A stretch of 64,000 nt of DNA from Pseudorasbora parva (Eukaryota; Chordata; Actinopteri; Cypriniformes; Gobionidae): positions 5,212,547 through 5,276,546 of the forward strand of contig NC_090184.1 in assembly GCF_024679245.1 (NCBI RefSeq), given 5' to 3'. Position numbers and translations under genes: made by a program. Positions 1 through 11,815 of the stretch are shown here, one piece after another; the first letter of the stretch is position 1, and each line of letters starts with the position of its first letter. Below the pieces are notes generated by a model. The model was not told the origin of the DNA and did not search any database. It worked only from the letters and a program-made list of their open reading frames with translations.

Positions 1-1194
1 AGGATTACATCCAATAAATGCTGTTGACGAACGAATCACGAACCCTTTCGCGCCGCATAAAGAACCTTATAAACATCACTCTCGCTGACGAGTTTACTAC
101 ATAAATTGTGTTTACAGTGAAATTGACTGCAGGTTAGTAGGGGTGATTAAATATTATAATGCATAGCTTACAGCGTAAATGCCGTCTTCTGCTGAAAGCC
201 GAGTGTAAGCGTTAGCTCCTTATTTATAGCGGTGTGAATGACCCTTTTTAGCGAGGTGCTATGCTACAAATGCGCGAGGTGGCGGGCGGACTGGCTCCCC
301 GCCAGCGGCTGATGCATCAACACGCGGACTCCGAGACGCACAGCCAAGTTTCAGCTCACGCTCCTGCAGCCAAGACAAGAGTAGGCTACCAGCCCTGATT
401 TATACGCGTGATGAATACGGCTGAAGGTTGCAGAGTATACAGCGGCTTCAATTTAACATTGTTTGTCACGTTTATGAGACGGCTGCAGTAAATTTTAATT
501 TGTGGAACATTGCTTTGTTCTGAGAGAGTCAACGCGGGTCAACAGATATGGACTTTTGAAACACTGTTTTGTAAGTCTGTTTTCTCCGAAGGCATGCATT
601 ATGATTGGGATCGTTGCTTTGCCGTTTAGTCGACACCAAATTTATAGCACACATGCATCAATAAATGTATCCGCTTTTATTTGATATTGAATTCTTATTC
701 TGAGTTGAAACTGAATGACGTTTGCCTTAAAATGTCATCATTTACTCGCCTTCATTCCAAAGGTTTTCTTTCATTGAACACAGAAGGAGCTGTTAGGTTG
801 ATGTTGATGTTACTATTTGATGTACAACTAAGTTATAAATTGGTTGAGACGTAAAGGAGAACTACTAAATATCTTTTCATTGGACCTTTAAACTTAATTG
901 GAAGGTAACGATGTATGAACTAAACATTTAGCCTTCGGCCAGGAGTAAAGGTTGGAATAAAACAGCGGACGGATTACCTGACAGGTTCTTCAGACACTCA
1001 GTATGTGATGAGGTTGACATTTACACTTGTTTACATTTGAACAGAGAGAAGATTGTGAATAGAAGACTTGTTCAACACAAACTCCATCTAAACGGCAAAC
1101 TTTTGTGTGCATCCTCTATGTGCTTGCCAAATAAAATGCTTAATCATAAATAAATAAATAAATGTAATTCCTTGTTTTTTTTTTGTTTTTTTGT
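1..1194. other. No gene recognised; CpG-rich first 450 bp
   Basis: No coding frame or RNA gene is convincing here. The first ~450 bases are richer in CpG and GC than what follows, with a GC-rich patch near 270-370, and could be the edge of a promoter or first exon of a gene lying to the left. The rest is AT-rich intergenic sequence ending in a TAAA/T-run patch near 1145-1195. The longest open frame (60 codons from 502) has no recognisable domain. Confidence 0.4.
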
Positions 1195-1552
1195 ACACTG
1201 TAAAAAAATGTGTTGGTTTTTTTTGGTTTAACTTAAAAAAGTAAGTAACCTGTTTGCCTTAAAATTTTGAGTTTACTGAAATAAAAAATTTGAGTTGATA
1301 CAATGAAGGGAATTTGTTTAATAAATGAACTCAAAATATTATTGTATCTGAACCACATAAAAAAATGTGATAAATCATGAAAATAGCACTATTGGGCATG
1401 TTTCACTGCATCATCAGAAATAAAACACACACAATTACCCAATATGCTTACAAAATCTTTTAATAATATTTTAATAAACTCAAAATTTTAATTTGAATGA
1501 ACTCAAAATGTTAAGGCAACCAGGTAACTTTTTTTCTAAAATTTTAATTTAG
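1195..1552. mobile_element. Short AT-rich MITE-like repeat, family 'CACTGTAAAAAA', copy 1
   Basis: Opens with CACTGTAAAAAAATG and contains a block (about 1385-1460, with GCATCATCAGAAATAAAAC) that recurs at about 11285-11365 with few changes. No coding capacity. The CACTGTAAAAAA terminus is shared with pieces near 5727, 11500 and 40500, so this is an interspersed non-autonomous family. The right boundary is approximate. Confidence 0.55.
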
Positions 1553-2104
1553 CCTACTGCTATTCATTTCCAGTACCGATTGGTATGAAAGCTTGTTTCC
1601 ACCATGGAATAAAAAGATAAACAGACTTTTCATCTCAAAACTCGTACTGTTTTTCTTAGAATTGTGAGATATTACTCCCCGTTGCGAAAAGTCAGAATTC
1701 TGACAAAAAAATCAGTATTGCAAGAAAAAGGTCAGAGGAATTGTGAGAGTCAGATATGCCTTTTAAATGTTTTATTCAGTAATGGATACAAGCTTCTATA
1801 GATTAGGAATATTATTTTCACATCAAATTATTGAATAATTAGTAATCAGTATTTCATGATTAAGTATAATTTCAGTGGAAATGTTTTTTTATTGTAAGTT
1901 ACATAATGCAACATAAGTTACAATAAACCTTAACAATATAAACTGAAATTCATCACAATGTCTGTTCAGGATTTTGAAGGATCATTTGAAAGTTTTTATT
2001 ATGCAACCACACATTAATTTATGGAGAGCTTACAACCTACAAACTACATTCTGCTTTAAAAAATAATGCAAAAAGGAAGTTGCAATAGTCTTCCCTATTG
2101 TGGC
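1553..2104. other. AT-rich spacer, nothing recognised
   Basis: No open frame of interest, tandem repeat or recognisable element was found in this AT-rich stretch between two transposon relics. Confidence 0.5.
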
Positions 2105-2893
2105 GTACACTATTGCCAGACGTATTGGGACACTCCTCCAAATCATTGAGTTCAGGTGTTCAATCCCTTCATGGCCGCAGGTGTATAAATCAAGCACTAG
2201 TCATGCAGACGCTTCTACAAACATTTGTGAAAGAATGGGTCGCTCTCAGGAGCTCAGTGACCTCAAGCGTGGTACTGTGATAGGTTGACACCTGCTCAAG
2301 AAGTCCATGCGTGAAATTTCTTCACTACTAAACTGTTAAACAGTTTAAAAGCAATTGGGAACAACAGCAATCCAGCCATGAAGTGGTAGGCCACATAAAA
2401 TCACAGAGCAGGGTCAACGCATACTGAGGGTCACGGTACACAGAAAGTTGATAGCTACAGACCTCCAAACTGTGTGTGGCCTTCAGATGAGCTCAAGAAC
2501 TGTGTGTAGAGAGAGAGCTTCATGAAATGGGTTTCCATGGCCGAGCAGCTCATCAAAGCCTTATATCACCAAGTGCAATGCAAAGCATCAGATGCAGTGG
2601 AGTAAAGCAGCCGCCACTGGACTCTAGAGCAGTGGAGACGTGTTCTCTGGAATGACCAATCAAGCTTCTCTGTCTGGCAATCTGATGGATGAGTGAGTTT
2701 GGTGATTACCAGGAGAAAAGTACTAACTGCATTGTGCCAAGTGTAAAGTTAAGTGGAGGGGGGATTATGGTGTGAGGTTGTTTTTCAGGGGTTGGGTTTG
2801 GCCCCTTAGTTCCAGTGAAAGGAACTCTTAATGCTTCAGTATACCAAGACATTTTGGACCATTTTAATTTCTGTTTCCAAGTAGGGACCCTCA
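2105..2893 (+). pseudogene. Tc1-like transposon relic, family A copy 1 (broken transposase)
   Basis: Begins with a Tc1-type terminus (TACACTATTGCC, then TATTGGGACAC) that recurs at 20680. Broken transposase coding follows: MGRSQELSDLK-like N-terminal residues near 2237, and near 2766-2870 a frame resembling the DDE region ([19 protein letters not shown]). Stops and frameshifts separate the pieces, and the copy stops abruptly after about 2893 without its right inverted repeat. It is a dead 3'-truncated relic. Naming to superfamily is secure; the subfamily is not assigned. Confidence 0.75.
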
Positions 2894-2939
2894 TTATGCT
2901 GCCGTGTTAGTGTGAGGCTATTTTGAGCCTTGTTAGTGG

Positions 2940-3190
2940 TATTAACTAGTGATTTAATTTTACTTACTCTGTGCCCCATAGACAAGCGTTATAAGCTAAT
3001 CTGTTTTTAGAGATAAAACTCGTTACAATTGATTTTCATGAAAACGCATCCCAGAGAACGATCTACTCGGTAACCATCTGTTAGTTACCCCTAGAGTCAT
3101 TTCTCACCGGTGTTGTCCTTTAAAGCTACACAGTGTGATATTTTCCCCCATCTAGCGGTGAAAAGGTACAGTATATGACCATCCAGTGAA
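2940..3190. repeat. Interspersed repeat, inverted partner of 8247-8400
   Basis: Holds TTACCCCTAGAGTCATTTCT and a GGTGTTGTCCTTTAAA block. The reverse complement matches the start of the block at 8247 (AAAGGACAACTCCG, then ATGACCCTAGGGGTAA). The two copies are therefore in opposite orientation about 5 kb apart. It is non-coding and its family is unknown to me. Confidence 0.5.
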
Positions 3191-3345
3191 TATTAGTTCT
3201 CCAACAAGAACAAATGTAAGGCAGGGCTAGATTTTCTCAGTGGGGAGTTGATTGGATGGTTGTGGTTTGCTATTGGTTGATCACACGTGAGTGGCAGGTT
3301 GCCCCGCCCTCATGCCAGTAAACATGTCATAAGAGAAGAGGTCTG

Positions 3346-4894
3346 TGTCCGAAATCGCCTCCCTATACCCTTAAATAGGGCACTATTTAAGGCTCAGCCA
3401 TTTGTAGTGGTGTCCAAAACCTTAGTGGACGTTATCGAGCACTTGTTCAATCCCACAATGCACTGCATTAGGACCCTTTTCACAGTTCCGGTGTCATGAC
3501 AAATCCTGTCCCCCTGTGAAATCGTGTCTGCTGGTAGCGGTTTTAAATGCCTGATGAAAAGTTGTTATACATGGTTCTGGACAAGCAATTGTTTAAAAAT
3601 AAACTATGAATTCATTGCCATACTAAGTACACACATACACACGCAAGACATTTATTTAAAATATGTAATTGATTGCTATAATGGGAGCAAAAACATGTTC
3701 TGAATTATTTTGACTGATAAACTAAGTACCAATACAAAATCATGACATAGAAATGTACCTATAATGTAAATAATAAAGAATTAAAAAAAAAAAAACAGCA
3801 ATATACAGAACAGGTGCACAAAATAAATAGATTATATACGAGATATGCTTGTATATATCTTATATAAGCACTTATAGCTTCAGTTATATAGTACTAGTAT
3901 ATGAAACATATGATTTGTAAGACATTAAAGACTATTTTAACACAATTTAAACAGCAAAAATCAAAACGCGATTTTGTAAGAATTGTAATCAGGCTCTGAA
4001 CAGATTACCTATTAAAATTTCTTTCAGCCAATAGAATCGCTCTGGGGGTCCACAATTTCATAGCGGACTGGATTTGTCATGACACCGCGTTTCTCAGAGC
4101 GGAAGTCGTCATACTTGGATTAACATTTATAGCAGAGAATGATATGAAATATATATTGTCCCCATTTGCTCAAATAGAAAAAGGAAACGTCCACAATAGC
4201 TATTTCATAATTTTCAAAAAGAGGGAAAAAATAAAGAAAGATTGATAACAGCAGTCAAAATAGAGAAAGATGTAAATTTTTTACCATCACTCCTATAGAT
4301 GCTGTATTATAAACTCCATCACAGCAGCGGTAACTTGTTTTTTGTAATTAGATGTAAAAGTAATGTTTTACTGTTATGAATGTACATACAGTACATTAAA
4401 AAATGAAAATACAAAAAACGTTGCAGGATTTACGATATTGATGACCGTTAAAACGCGTCATCATAGTCTGTGAAAAGGGTCTATAACGAGCGTACAACCG
4501 GTGTATACTCAACGGCTAGAGAATACCCATAATGCATTGTGACAGTCATAACGTTAATTTAGGAGCAAAAATTATTCCGCAGTTTAATTATTCATCCAGC
4601 CATCCATTTTCCAAACTGCTGGTCCAGCGTAATATCATACAGGGTATAAATTATTTTGTAATTGCTTATTAAGTTGTTTAATTAAGGGCTACAGAGTAAA
4701 TTAAAATATAAATCTATGCATTACTACTGGAGCTGCCAGTATATGTTTCAAATGATTCTTTAACAGCACAAACTGCAAAAGCGGCAGTCCATCTGGCACA
4801 CTCAATGTCCGAATTCATTCACTCCTTCAACTGGACTATATTAGTGGAGTAATGTAGGGAATAGTGAATGAGGGTATAGGGGACGATTTCAAAC
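3346..4894. mobile_element. MITE-like element, family E copy 1, split by a nested element
   Basis: The left end (CCGAAATCGCCTCCCTATAC) and the reverse complement of the right end (GAAATCGTCCCCTATACCCT) form imperfect terminal inverted repeats. The same family without the insertion lies at 9824-10111. In both copies the TCCCACAATGCAC block sits just before the middle. Here the middle is separated by about 1 kb of a second TIR element (3471-4481). It has no coding capacity. Confidence 0.65.
3471..4481. mobile_element. TIR element nested in the family E copy
   Basis: Bounded by GGACCCTTTTCACAG on the left and CTGTGAAAAGGGTC on the right, which are reverse complements over about 14 bases. An internal inverted pair (GTCATGACAAATCC near 3497, GGATTTGTCATGAC near 4070) adds secondary structure. 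Flanking TA on both sides suggests a TA target duplication, though the fit is not exact. About 1 kb, AT-rich and non-coding. Confidence 0.6.
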
Positions 4895-5726
4895 TGCCGA
4901 GATGTTGAAAGTGGGAAGTTATTTTGATCTGGATTACCAAGGCAAATTAATGTAAATAAAACAAATTATTTATCACAGATAAATAATTTTTAATACATTT
5001 ATGTATGGAAAATAGCAGCATGAACATACTACTAAGTTTCTCCTTTTGTGTTCCATGGAAGAAAGTCAGTAATAACAAAAGAACATGAATAAATGACAAC
5101 AGGCATCTGTCTCTACAACAAGAAAGCCTTGCAGCGTCAATGTTCTTGTCTGAGTGAAAGAGACAGAGGTGAGTTAATAGCGGGGGTGGAAGTGGAGGAT
5201 GTTAAGAGAATTGTATTATCACACTGGGCAGATGGTGGGAAGTGGAGACATCAGCAGGTCCAGGACAGCTGTGCTCGAGTCTGTAAGTGTTAACTTAACA
5301 ACGTCAGCAGAATTTCAGCCTTCAGCACACAAAGTTGAAGGGAATCCAATGTAAGCTGTGTACTTCCAAGAATTAAGTGTCACAGAGAGGACAAGAACAC
5401 GTGTTGGGGCAAAAATGACTCTGAGGAGCCAAGAGAATCAAAGAATCTAATAGTGTTAATGTAGTAATCAGCATGGTAGTTGTGTATTTGTTGGTTTACT
5501 TATTGATAAACTATGGCCTGGTTTCATAGACAGGGCATAGATTAAGTCAGGATTAGGCCTTAATAATTCTATTAGGGCATTTAAGTAGCTTTTATCAAAT
5601 AAAATAAAACATTACTGCTGTGGATCTTAAGATAAAACAATGACACTGACATATTTTAAGATATCTCAGTTGCTTTCAGTTAAAACAGCTCAACATGCAT
5701 TTTAGTCTGTGAAACAGAGGGTACAC
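4895..5726. other. Spacer, nothing recognised
   Basis: No gene, RNA or repeat boundary seen. The 66-codon frame at 5093-5293 has no recognisable domain and no splice or conservation support, so it is not called. Confidence 0.45.
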
Positions 5727-5885
5727 TGTAAAAAAATTACAACATATGTGTTTACATTGTTTTAACTCATCAAAATAAGACAAGCACTTTCACCTTTTTT
5801 ATTTTAAGTTATTAGAATCAACTTTTTTTTTAAATTGTTGCCTTACATTTTCAAGTACAATCAATTTGGATGTTTATGTTTTTTA
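5727..5885. repeat. Fragment of the 'CACTGTAAAAAA' repeat family, copy 2
   Basis: Starts with TACACTGTAAAAAAATTAC and carries the ACATTGTTTTAACTCATCAA block, which recurs near 11695-11715 (ACATTGCTTTAACTCATCAA). Short, AT-rich and non-coding. Confidence 0.5.
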
Positions 5886-5984
5886 AATGATTCAGGGATA
5901 ATACATTCAAAAGAGTATATCTCTCTCTTTTCAAAAAAAGGGTCAGTGCATTTTTTTTGTTTTCATGCATTTAATAGCCGCCCG

Positions 5985-6653
5985 CAGGCCAGTCAGGGTG
6001 CCCATGCTGACCCGTGAGCATCAGAACTGGACCACGGAGCAATGAAAGAATGTGGCCTGGTCTGATGAATCACATTTTCTTTTACATCACGTGGATGGCC
6101 GGGTGCGCTTACCTGGGGAACACATGGCCTCAGGATGCACTATGGGAAGAAGGCGAGCCGGCGGAGGCAGTGTGATGCTTTGGGCAATGTTCTGCTGGGA
6201 AACCTTGGGTCCTCCATCCATGTGGATGTTACTTTGACACGCTCCACCTACCTAAGCATTGTTGCAGACCATGTTCAGCCTTTCATGGAAACGGTATTCC
6301 CTGGCGGCTGTGGCTCTTTCATCAGGATAATGCTTATGACACATAGCACAAATGGTTCAGGAATGGTTTGAGGAGCACAACGAGTTTGAGGTGTTGACTT
6401 GTCCTCCAAATTCCCCAGATCTCAATCCAATCGAGCATCTGTGGGATGTGCTGAACAAACAAGTCCGATCCATGGAGGCCCCACCTCGGACTTAAAGGAT
6501 CTGCTGCTAATATATTGGTGCCAGATACCACAGCACACCTTCAGGGGTCTAGTGGAGTCCATGCCTTGATGGGTCAAACTGTTTTGGCAGCAAAAGGGGG
6601 ACCAACACAATGTTAGGAAGGTGGTCATAATGTTATGCCTGATCAGTGTATAA
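5985..6653 (+). pseudogene. Tc1-like transposon relic, family B copy 1 (3' half of transposase)
   Basis: A degraded 3' half of a Tc1-like transposase gene. Readable pieces across different frames include W-S-D-E-S-H near 6059 and P-N-S-P-D-L-N-P-I-E-H near 6410-6440, the region holding the last acidic residue of the DDE triad. The right terminus (CATAATGTTATGCCTGATCA, near 6627-6646) matches the other family B copies at 25262-26690 and 51182-52377. The N-terminal half and left inverted repeat are absent. Frames are broken many times, so no functional protein is possible. Confidence 0.8.
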
Positions 6654-7738
6654 GCCTTCAGTTCAATCAGTTCATTGTTTTGGTCTTGTTTGTGTTATAC
6701 TTGGTTGTGTATTCTTACTCCTAGATTTACTTATTAAAGACTGTTTCTTGAATTCTCTATTGTTGTGCCACAACACGTGACAGTAATACAATTTTACATT
6801 TTTACTGTTTTTTTAATCATGATGACCATAAGAGATTTCTTTTAAAAACAGTTTAAAGAAGTGTTATCTACGTACAGTGTTCGTATATAAAGTAGGCTAA
6901 GTAGAGCACAAATTCAAATCGTATTTATGGAAAGGCTCTTGTTCTGGGTGTTGTTTACAATATTAGATTCATTGCTACTTATTTATTTCCACAGGACTTG
7001 ATTTATGTGTGGCTGTTTTTGACATTGTGTCTCCTATGACCAATCATAAACCATAATTTAGTCAAACAGTCATCCAACCACACACTCACAGAGGACACAC
7101 TCAAAGGACAAACTCAAACACTGTCAGTAGTCATGATTTCTGCATTCATAACATTAATGAACCACAGCGTTACTAGAAGCAACAGTAATATACAACCTCA
7201 TTTAGACCATCTGCACCTGTCCATGAATCGGACATCTCTGCCTGAAGCAGAGCATCTTTAGTGGGTGGAGTTCAGGGTCTTTATCGCCGTCTCTGATATC
7301 TTTACTCTCTGAAAAGGAAAATGTTGGGTTTGGAGATGGGTATTTAAAGATCTCTAATCTTCAAACAGACGCAGATCGCTCTCTAAATGAAGGCCTCATG
7401 AAAGAGATGTCTTGTTTATCCCCTGAATACTGTAGATGAGGACAAACCCACATTTATTTACTGTTCTACAAGTACAGAAAACGTTTCTGATCTATGGTGG
7501 TATTTGCTTTAGGTTTTGATTGTTATTCTTGACTGCAGATCTTTGGATGCTAAAAAAAGAAAAGATGAATATCTTTTGTGTCCACAAAAATGTAACTAGG
7601 TTGTAAAGTTTGTTGATTTACTTTGATGATAGCTTTTTAAAGCCAGGTCGGAAAGTTTAAAATAACTTTGAACAGTTTGAAGTTTGAAGCTTTTACTCGG
7701 ATAAAGTAAATAAAATAAATAAATAATGCTACTACATG
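6654..7738. other. Intergenic stretch, nothing recognised
   Basis: AT-rich sequence without a supported gene, tandem array or TIR element. Short frames lack domains. Confidence 0.45.
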
Positions 7739-8031
7739 ATGTATAGCATTTTTGCTAACTTGATTGGCATGATGCTTGCATGATTAGCATTTTGCTTGCA
7801 TAATGTAACATGTTAGCATGTTTTAGATGTTTGCTAACAAAATTTAACATGTTAGCATGTTTTAGCATGTTTGCTAACATAATATAAAATGTTAACATGT
7901 TCTAACATGTTGCTAACATGATTTAAAATGTTTTAACATGATTTAAAGCATTGTTAGCATGTATTAACATGATGCTTGCATTATTTAAAATTTTCCTAGC
8001 ATGTTTTAACATTATAGCATGATTTAAAGGT
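7739..8031. repeat. Degenerate minisatellite built on (T)GTTAGCATGTTTTA
   Basis: A patchwork of ATGTTAGCATG, TTGCTAACATG, ATGATTTAAA and CTTGCATGAT words repeated on both strands. Units are irregular (roughly 18-30 bases) and contain many self-complementary GCTAACATGTTAGC-like words, so the array is palindrome-rich. Non-coding. Confidence 0.65.
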
Positions 8032-8660
8032 GTCATGAACTGGCCTTTTTCTTTTTTTGTACTGTTGTCTGAGGTCAACCAATGACGTTTGTGTGGTTTT
8101 TACATTCAAAATCATCATAAATAAATAATAGGTTATTTTCTACACTGGTTTTGAGGCTGTCTCCTGAACGGGTTCTGATGGGCGTGCTGCACTGGAGACT
8201 TGGAAGTAAACGCCCACGGCTAGGATTGGAGAAGATTTGCATATTTAAAGGACAACTCCGTTAAGAAATGACCCTAGGGGTAATTAAGGAGCTTTAAGGC
8301 TATCAATGTTGTAATTTCTTTACTCTCCGGTGGTAAAGATAGGAACTGCACCCATTTGCGGGATTTCCTGTAAGGTAGCCATCTTAAACAGGAAGTGATG
8401 TGGCAAGGGAGAGGGAAGGGAGACAGTTTTTTGAGCTACATTTGACTACACTGTTTTACATGGGATACATAGTTTTTATTTCTTTATACTTTCACCTTTT
8501 GTTACAATAAAATCTATAATTCAAGATTTACTGGTTCGTAGCCTCAAAGATACTTTCCCTCAAGGAAATGGCTAAAGATGAGAAGAAGCCCTAACACAGG
8601 TGCCATTAATACAGCTAACGAGTGGAGGACAGAGGAGCCGCTTGAAGAAGAAGTTACAGG
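8032..8660. repeat. Composite interspersed repeat, includes the inverted partner of 2940-3190
   Basis: The stretch starting AAAGGTGTCATGAACTGGCC looks like the end of a dispersed element. From 8247 the sequence matches the reverse complement of 2940-3190. No coding frame. Exact element boundaries cannot be placed by eye. Confidence 0.4.
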
Positions 8661-8674
8661 TCTGTGAGAGACAG

Positions 8675-8886
8675 AAATAGTTAGAAATACTTATTTTCCA
8701 CTATAATTTGCAAATATATTCGTAAAAAATCAGACAATGGGATTTTCTGGATTTTTTTCCCTTCTCATTCTGTCTCTCATAGTTGAAGTGTACTTATGAT
8801 GAAAATTACAGGCCTCTCTCATCTTTTTAAGTGAGAGAACTTGCACAATTGGGGGCTGACTAAATACTTTTTTGCCCCACTGTATA
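8675..8886. mobile_element. Tc1-like end fragment, family D
   Basis: About 210 bp ending in GACTAAATACTTTTTTGCCCC and ACTGTATAT, a terminus type I recognise from Tc1-like fish elements ending in a run that reads GGGGCAAAAAAGTATTTAGTC on the other strand. Only this end is present and no transposase remains. Confidence 0.6.
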
Positions 8887-9810
8887 TATCAGACACACAA
8901 ACTAACTGGGATCTGCATTAGCATTTGCAATGGGCCGGGTATTGGGCGCTTTCCTCAGATGTCCAGTAAATGTTTATATGGGAATGTCTCTGGCAGACGC
9001 AGGGGGTGTTGACCTTTAACTGTAGGTGGGGTCTGTTTTGGGTCAGTGACCCCATGACTAAGTTATGTGTGTGTGTGGCTGCACTGCTCACTGGAGTCCA
9101 TGTGGAACTGACACACTGGTGGAGGAATGACAGAAAGGGCAAACAGGGTGCTCAACCTGACAATCAAACCTAAACCCTGTATTGTCCTTCAGAGTGGAAA
9201 ACAAAAACAGAGAGCAATCTTGACATATAAAATAGTGGCAAAATAACCAACAGATATTTTACGAAGGAATCGATAGAAGATTGCAAAAACTCAATCTATC
9301 CCAAATAGGGCCAGATTTGCCAAACAGGGCAAACGAGCATGCTGCTACAATCTAATAAAAGTAAAATTGGGAGTAGATGATTTTTCTAAGGAGTTACTGA
9401 GAATGTGCAAATTTAATGTCATGCCAAGTGCAAAATTGGCTAAAGACATACTTTTTGGGCAGTAGGCCTAAATAATAATGCAATTATCAGTAAACTGACC
9501 AGTGGTAATACATCAATGTGAGTTACATAATCAGATTACTTTTTTCAAGTTACTAGTAAAGTAATGCATCACTTTTAAATTTACAACAAGTTGTTTGTGA
9601 TGTAAATAATTACTTACTTTGTTTTGACTGAAACTCTCCTTTCCCCATGTTGAGAGATTTTTGTATTATTTTTGTATTTTATCTCACTTTATTAACCAAA
9701 GTCTTTGATACTGACCTTCGATAATACAAATCAACCATATGAATAAGAAAAATGACTGTAGTTAAACATCACATTTGTGTTTCATTTGAAATAATCTTTT
9801 TTTTTTTTTT
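8887..9810. other. Intergenic stretch, nothing recognised
   Basis: Overlapping 67- and 74-codon frames on opposite strands near 8918-9173 have no domain. No repeat boundary seen apart from the T-run at 9797-9812. Confidence 0.4.
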
Positions 9811-9823
9811 TTGCAGAAGTAAG

Positions 9824-10111
9824 AGGCTGAATCTAAATTTGCCCCCTATTCCATTAAATATGGCATTATTTGAAGGGACAGCCATTTGTAGTGTTGTTCA
9901 AAACCAAAGTGGACATTATGGAGTGCACTTATTTAATCCCACAATGCACCGCGATAACAAATGTGAACAACTCATGCACACACAACAGCTGTCTGAATTT
10001 GCTCACTCACTTTCATTCCCTCCTTCAAGTAAACTGTATTAGTGGACTAACGTAGGGATTTGTGATTAAGGGTAAAGGGGGCGATTTCTAATCCTGCAGG
10101 GGTTTTTTTTA
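9824..10111. mobile_element. MITE-like element, family E copy 2 (uninterrupted)
   Basis: Shares with 3346-4894 the left part (CCCTATTCCATTAAATA, GCCATTTGTAGTG), the TCCCACAATGCAC block and the right part (TCCTTCAAGTAAACTG, GGGCGATTT). A 13-bp direct repeat TTGCAGAAGTAAG flanks it at 9811-9823 and 10112-10124, both copies preceded by a T-run, and may be a target duplication or a local duplication. Non-coding; the 96-codon frame across it is incidental. Confidence 0.6.
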
Positions 10112-10346
10112 TTGCAGAAGTAAGTGTTGATTTTTCTTCTTCATTCCAGAATGGCAGCAGCTGAAAGGTTTGTTTGCGCTGCTTCAGCCTGAGGCTTATT
10201 CATGTCACTTTTGGTGTGAAAGGGCCTTCAAAACAGAGCTTTTTATTAAAAAATAAACAAGTAAGACCTGCCCGGGTGAGAAAAAGTAATACAAGATGAA
10301 CGTAACACATTACTTTGTATAAAAAGTAACTAAGTTACTTTTTTGG

Positions 10347-10870
10347 TAGCCTAGAAATCTAGACGCACCCTAGTGGCAGCAAATTTAATCTGCCCGCAAG
10401 TGTCGTCTAGGAACTCTCAATACCCTTCTGAGCTGTGTTCCTCTCACTCTGGACGGACCAATCACATCGTGTATAGAGTCGGCGGGCGGGGCCATAATGA
10501 CGACGGCCGAGTTGCGTTTGCGTGCTTCTAGTAAACACAGAAACTGGCGAACGGCGGTCTTTCGAATCAGCTTTGACCGCGACTCTGGAAGACTTGGAGT
10601 TAAGCTTTTCTCTGAGAAAAGAACAAAGAGCGGCACTGAAGTCATTCTTAAAAAGGGAAGATGTGTTCGGAGTTTAGCCGACCGGATACGGCGAATGTTT
10701 AATCTATCAACGAGCTATGCTTCACCTTCGTTGCTCTGGTTGGTTGTAGCGCTATCCTATCGCGTGCAGAGGGAGTCTGAAAGACAACCGTTTATCCGCC
10801 CCTCGGATTGAGCCGTCAATGGTGAGTTTCCAGACCAAACATCTTAATGTGGGTCCGGCTTGTCAGGGTA
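10347..10870. mobile_element. Non-autonomous TIR element with 9-bp TSD, family N9 copy 1
   Basis: 524 bp. The termini read TAGCCTAG at the left and GGCTTGTCAGGGTA at the right, against TAGCCTGACAAGCC at the matching end of the second copy (38036-38554, opposite orientation). The 9-bp direct repeat CTTTTTTGG flanks it at 10338-10346 and 10871-10879. The interior is GC- and CpG-rich and aligns by eye along its whole length with copy 2, including the GACGGCCGAGTTGCG and CAGCTTTGACCGCGACTCT blocks. Open frames of 86 and 104 codons on opposite strands show no domain and are broken in copy 2. The superfamily is unassigned; a 9-bp TSD would fit a Mutator-like transposase acting in trans. Confidence 0.75.
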
Positions 10871-11219
10871 CTTTTTTGGGGGAGTAACACAATACTGTAA
10901 CGCATTACTTTTAAAAGACCTTATCCCAACACTATAGTTGACTACCAATTTAACAAAATCTCACAGAAATTCATAACTATTTCACGTTTTAGCAAATTGG
11001 TGGCTACTTTGTATGAATTTATACAGTTTAGGAGTGCGGTTAGGGTTGGACATTCATGCTTACTTTTTTCTAAAAATAATAAAATTCATGTGAAATTGCC
11101 ACCTTGTAAAAGAGATTGGGTTGGTAAATCACCTTGCATGATCCATTTAAATACTCTCCATCCATAAATGTTGCGTCTGAAAAGGAAACGAATATACCAA
11201 TGCGATATGGTCTTTCAGA

Positions 11220-11515
11220 CCCTTTCAGTGCTAATCTCTCAAATTATTTTTGTATCTGACATAACATTTTTTGATAAATCATGAAAATAGCACTATTTGG
11301 CATGGTTCACTGCGTCATCAGAAATAAAACACACACAATTACCCAATGTGCTTACAGAATCTAATAATTAAAATTTAATAATATTTTAATAAAGTTCGTC
11401 GAGTCTCAAAAAATGTTCATTGTATTAACTCAAAATTTCAATTTCAATGAACTCAAAATTTTAAGGCAACCAGGTAACTTTTTTTCTAAATAATTTTTTA
11501 CAGTGCATGAATTGT
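11220..11515. mobile_element. 'CACTGTAAAAAA' family repeat, copy 3
   Basis: Contains the CATCAGAAATAAAACACACA block shared with 1410-1435 in the same orientation, then the TTTTAAGGCAACCAGGTAAC block also shared with 1510-1530, and ends ATTTTTTACAGTG, the inverse of the CACTGTAAAAAA start. Non-coding. Confidence 0.6.
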
Positions 11516-11679
11516 TAACTTAAATCTGATTGGTTGATTGAAAGAGCTGTTGATCCAGGAACATGTTGCACTTGGTGAAATCACGTCGCAAGCTGTGAAA
11601 TCTGGTCCACAGTAATCTCCAAAAGGGGTATGCTGTCACAAAAGTTGTATTTTTGTAAATTATATGATCAATAAGTTAT

Positions 11680-11815
11680 CACAACATATGTTTTACATTG
11701 CTTTAACTCATCAAAATACATTAAGCAGTTTTCACCTTTTTTTTTTTTTTTTTAAAGTTAAGCAAGATTCAACACATCAGTTTAATGTCATTTAAGTTGA
11801 AGTAAGAGAGTAAAG
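11680..11815. repeat. Fragment related to the repeat at 5727-5885
   Basis: Shares ACAACATATG and TTTAACTCATCAAAATA with 5750-5777, followed by a T-run and an AAGTTGAAGTAAG tail. A short non-coding remnant. Confidence 0.45.

Noticed and set aside
7739..8031. A CRISPR-like or regulatory palindrome array
   Set aside because: Units are irregular and lack conserved spacers; it is a degenerate minisatellite in a vertebrate genome.
10385..10811. Overlapping 86- and 104-codon frames in a CpG-rich island as a possible gene
   Set aside because: The whole island is N9 element copy 1; copy 2 has these frames disrupted, and they carry no domain.
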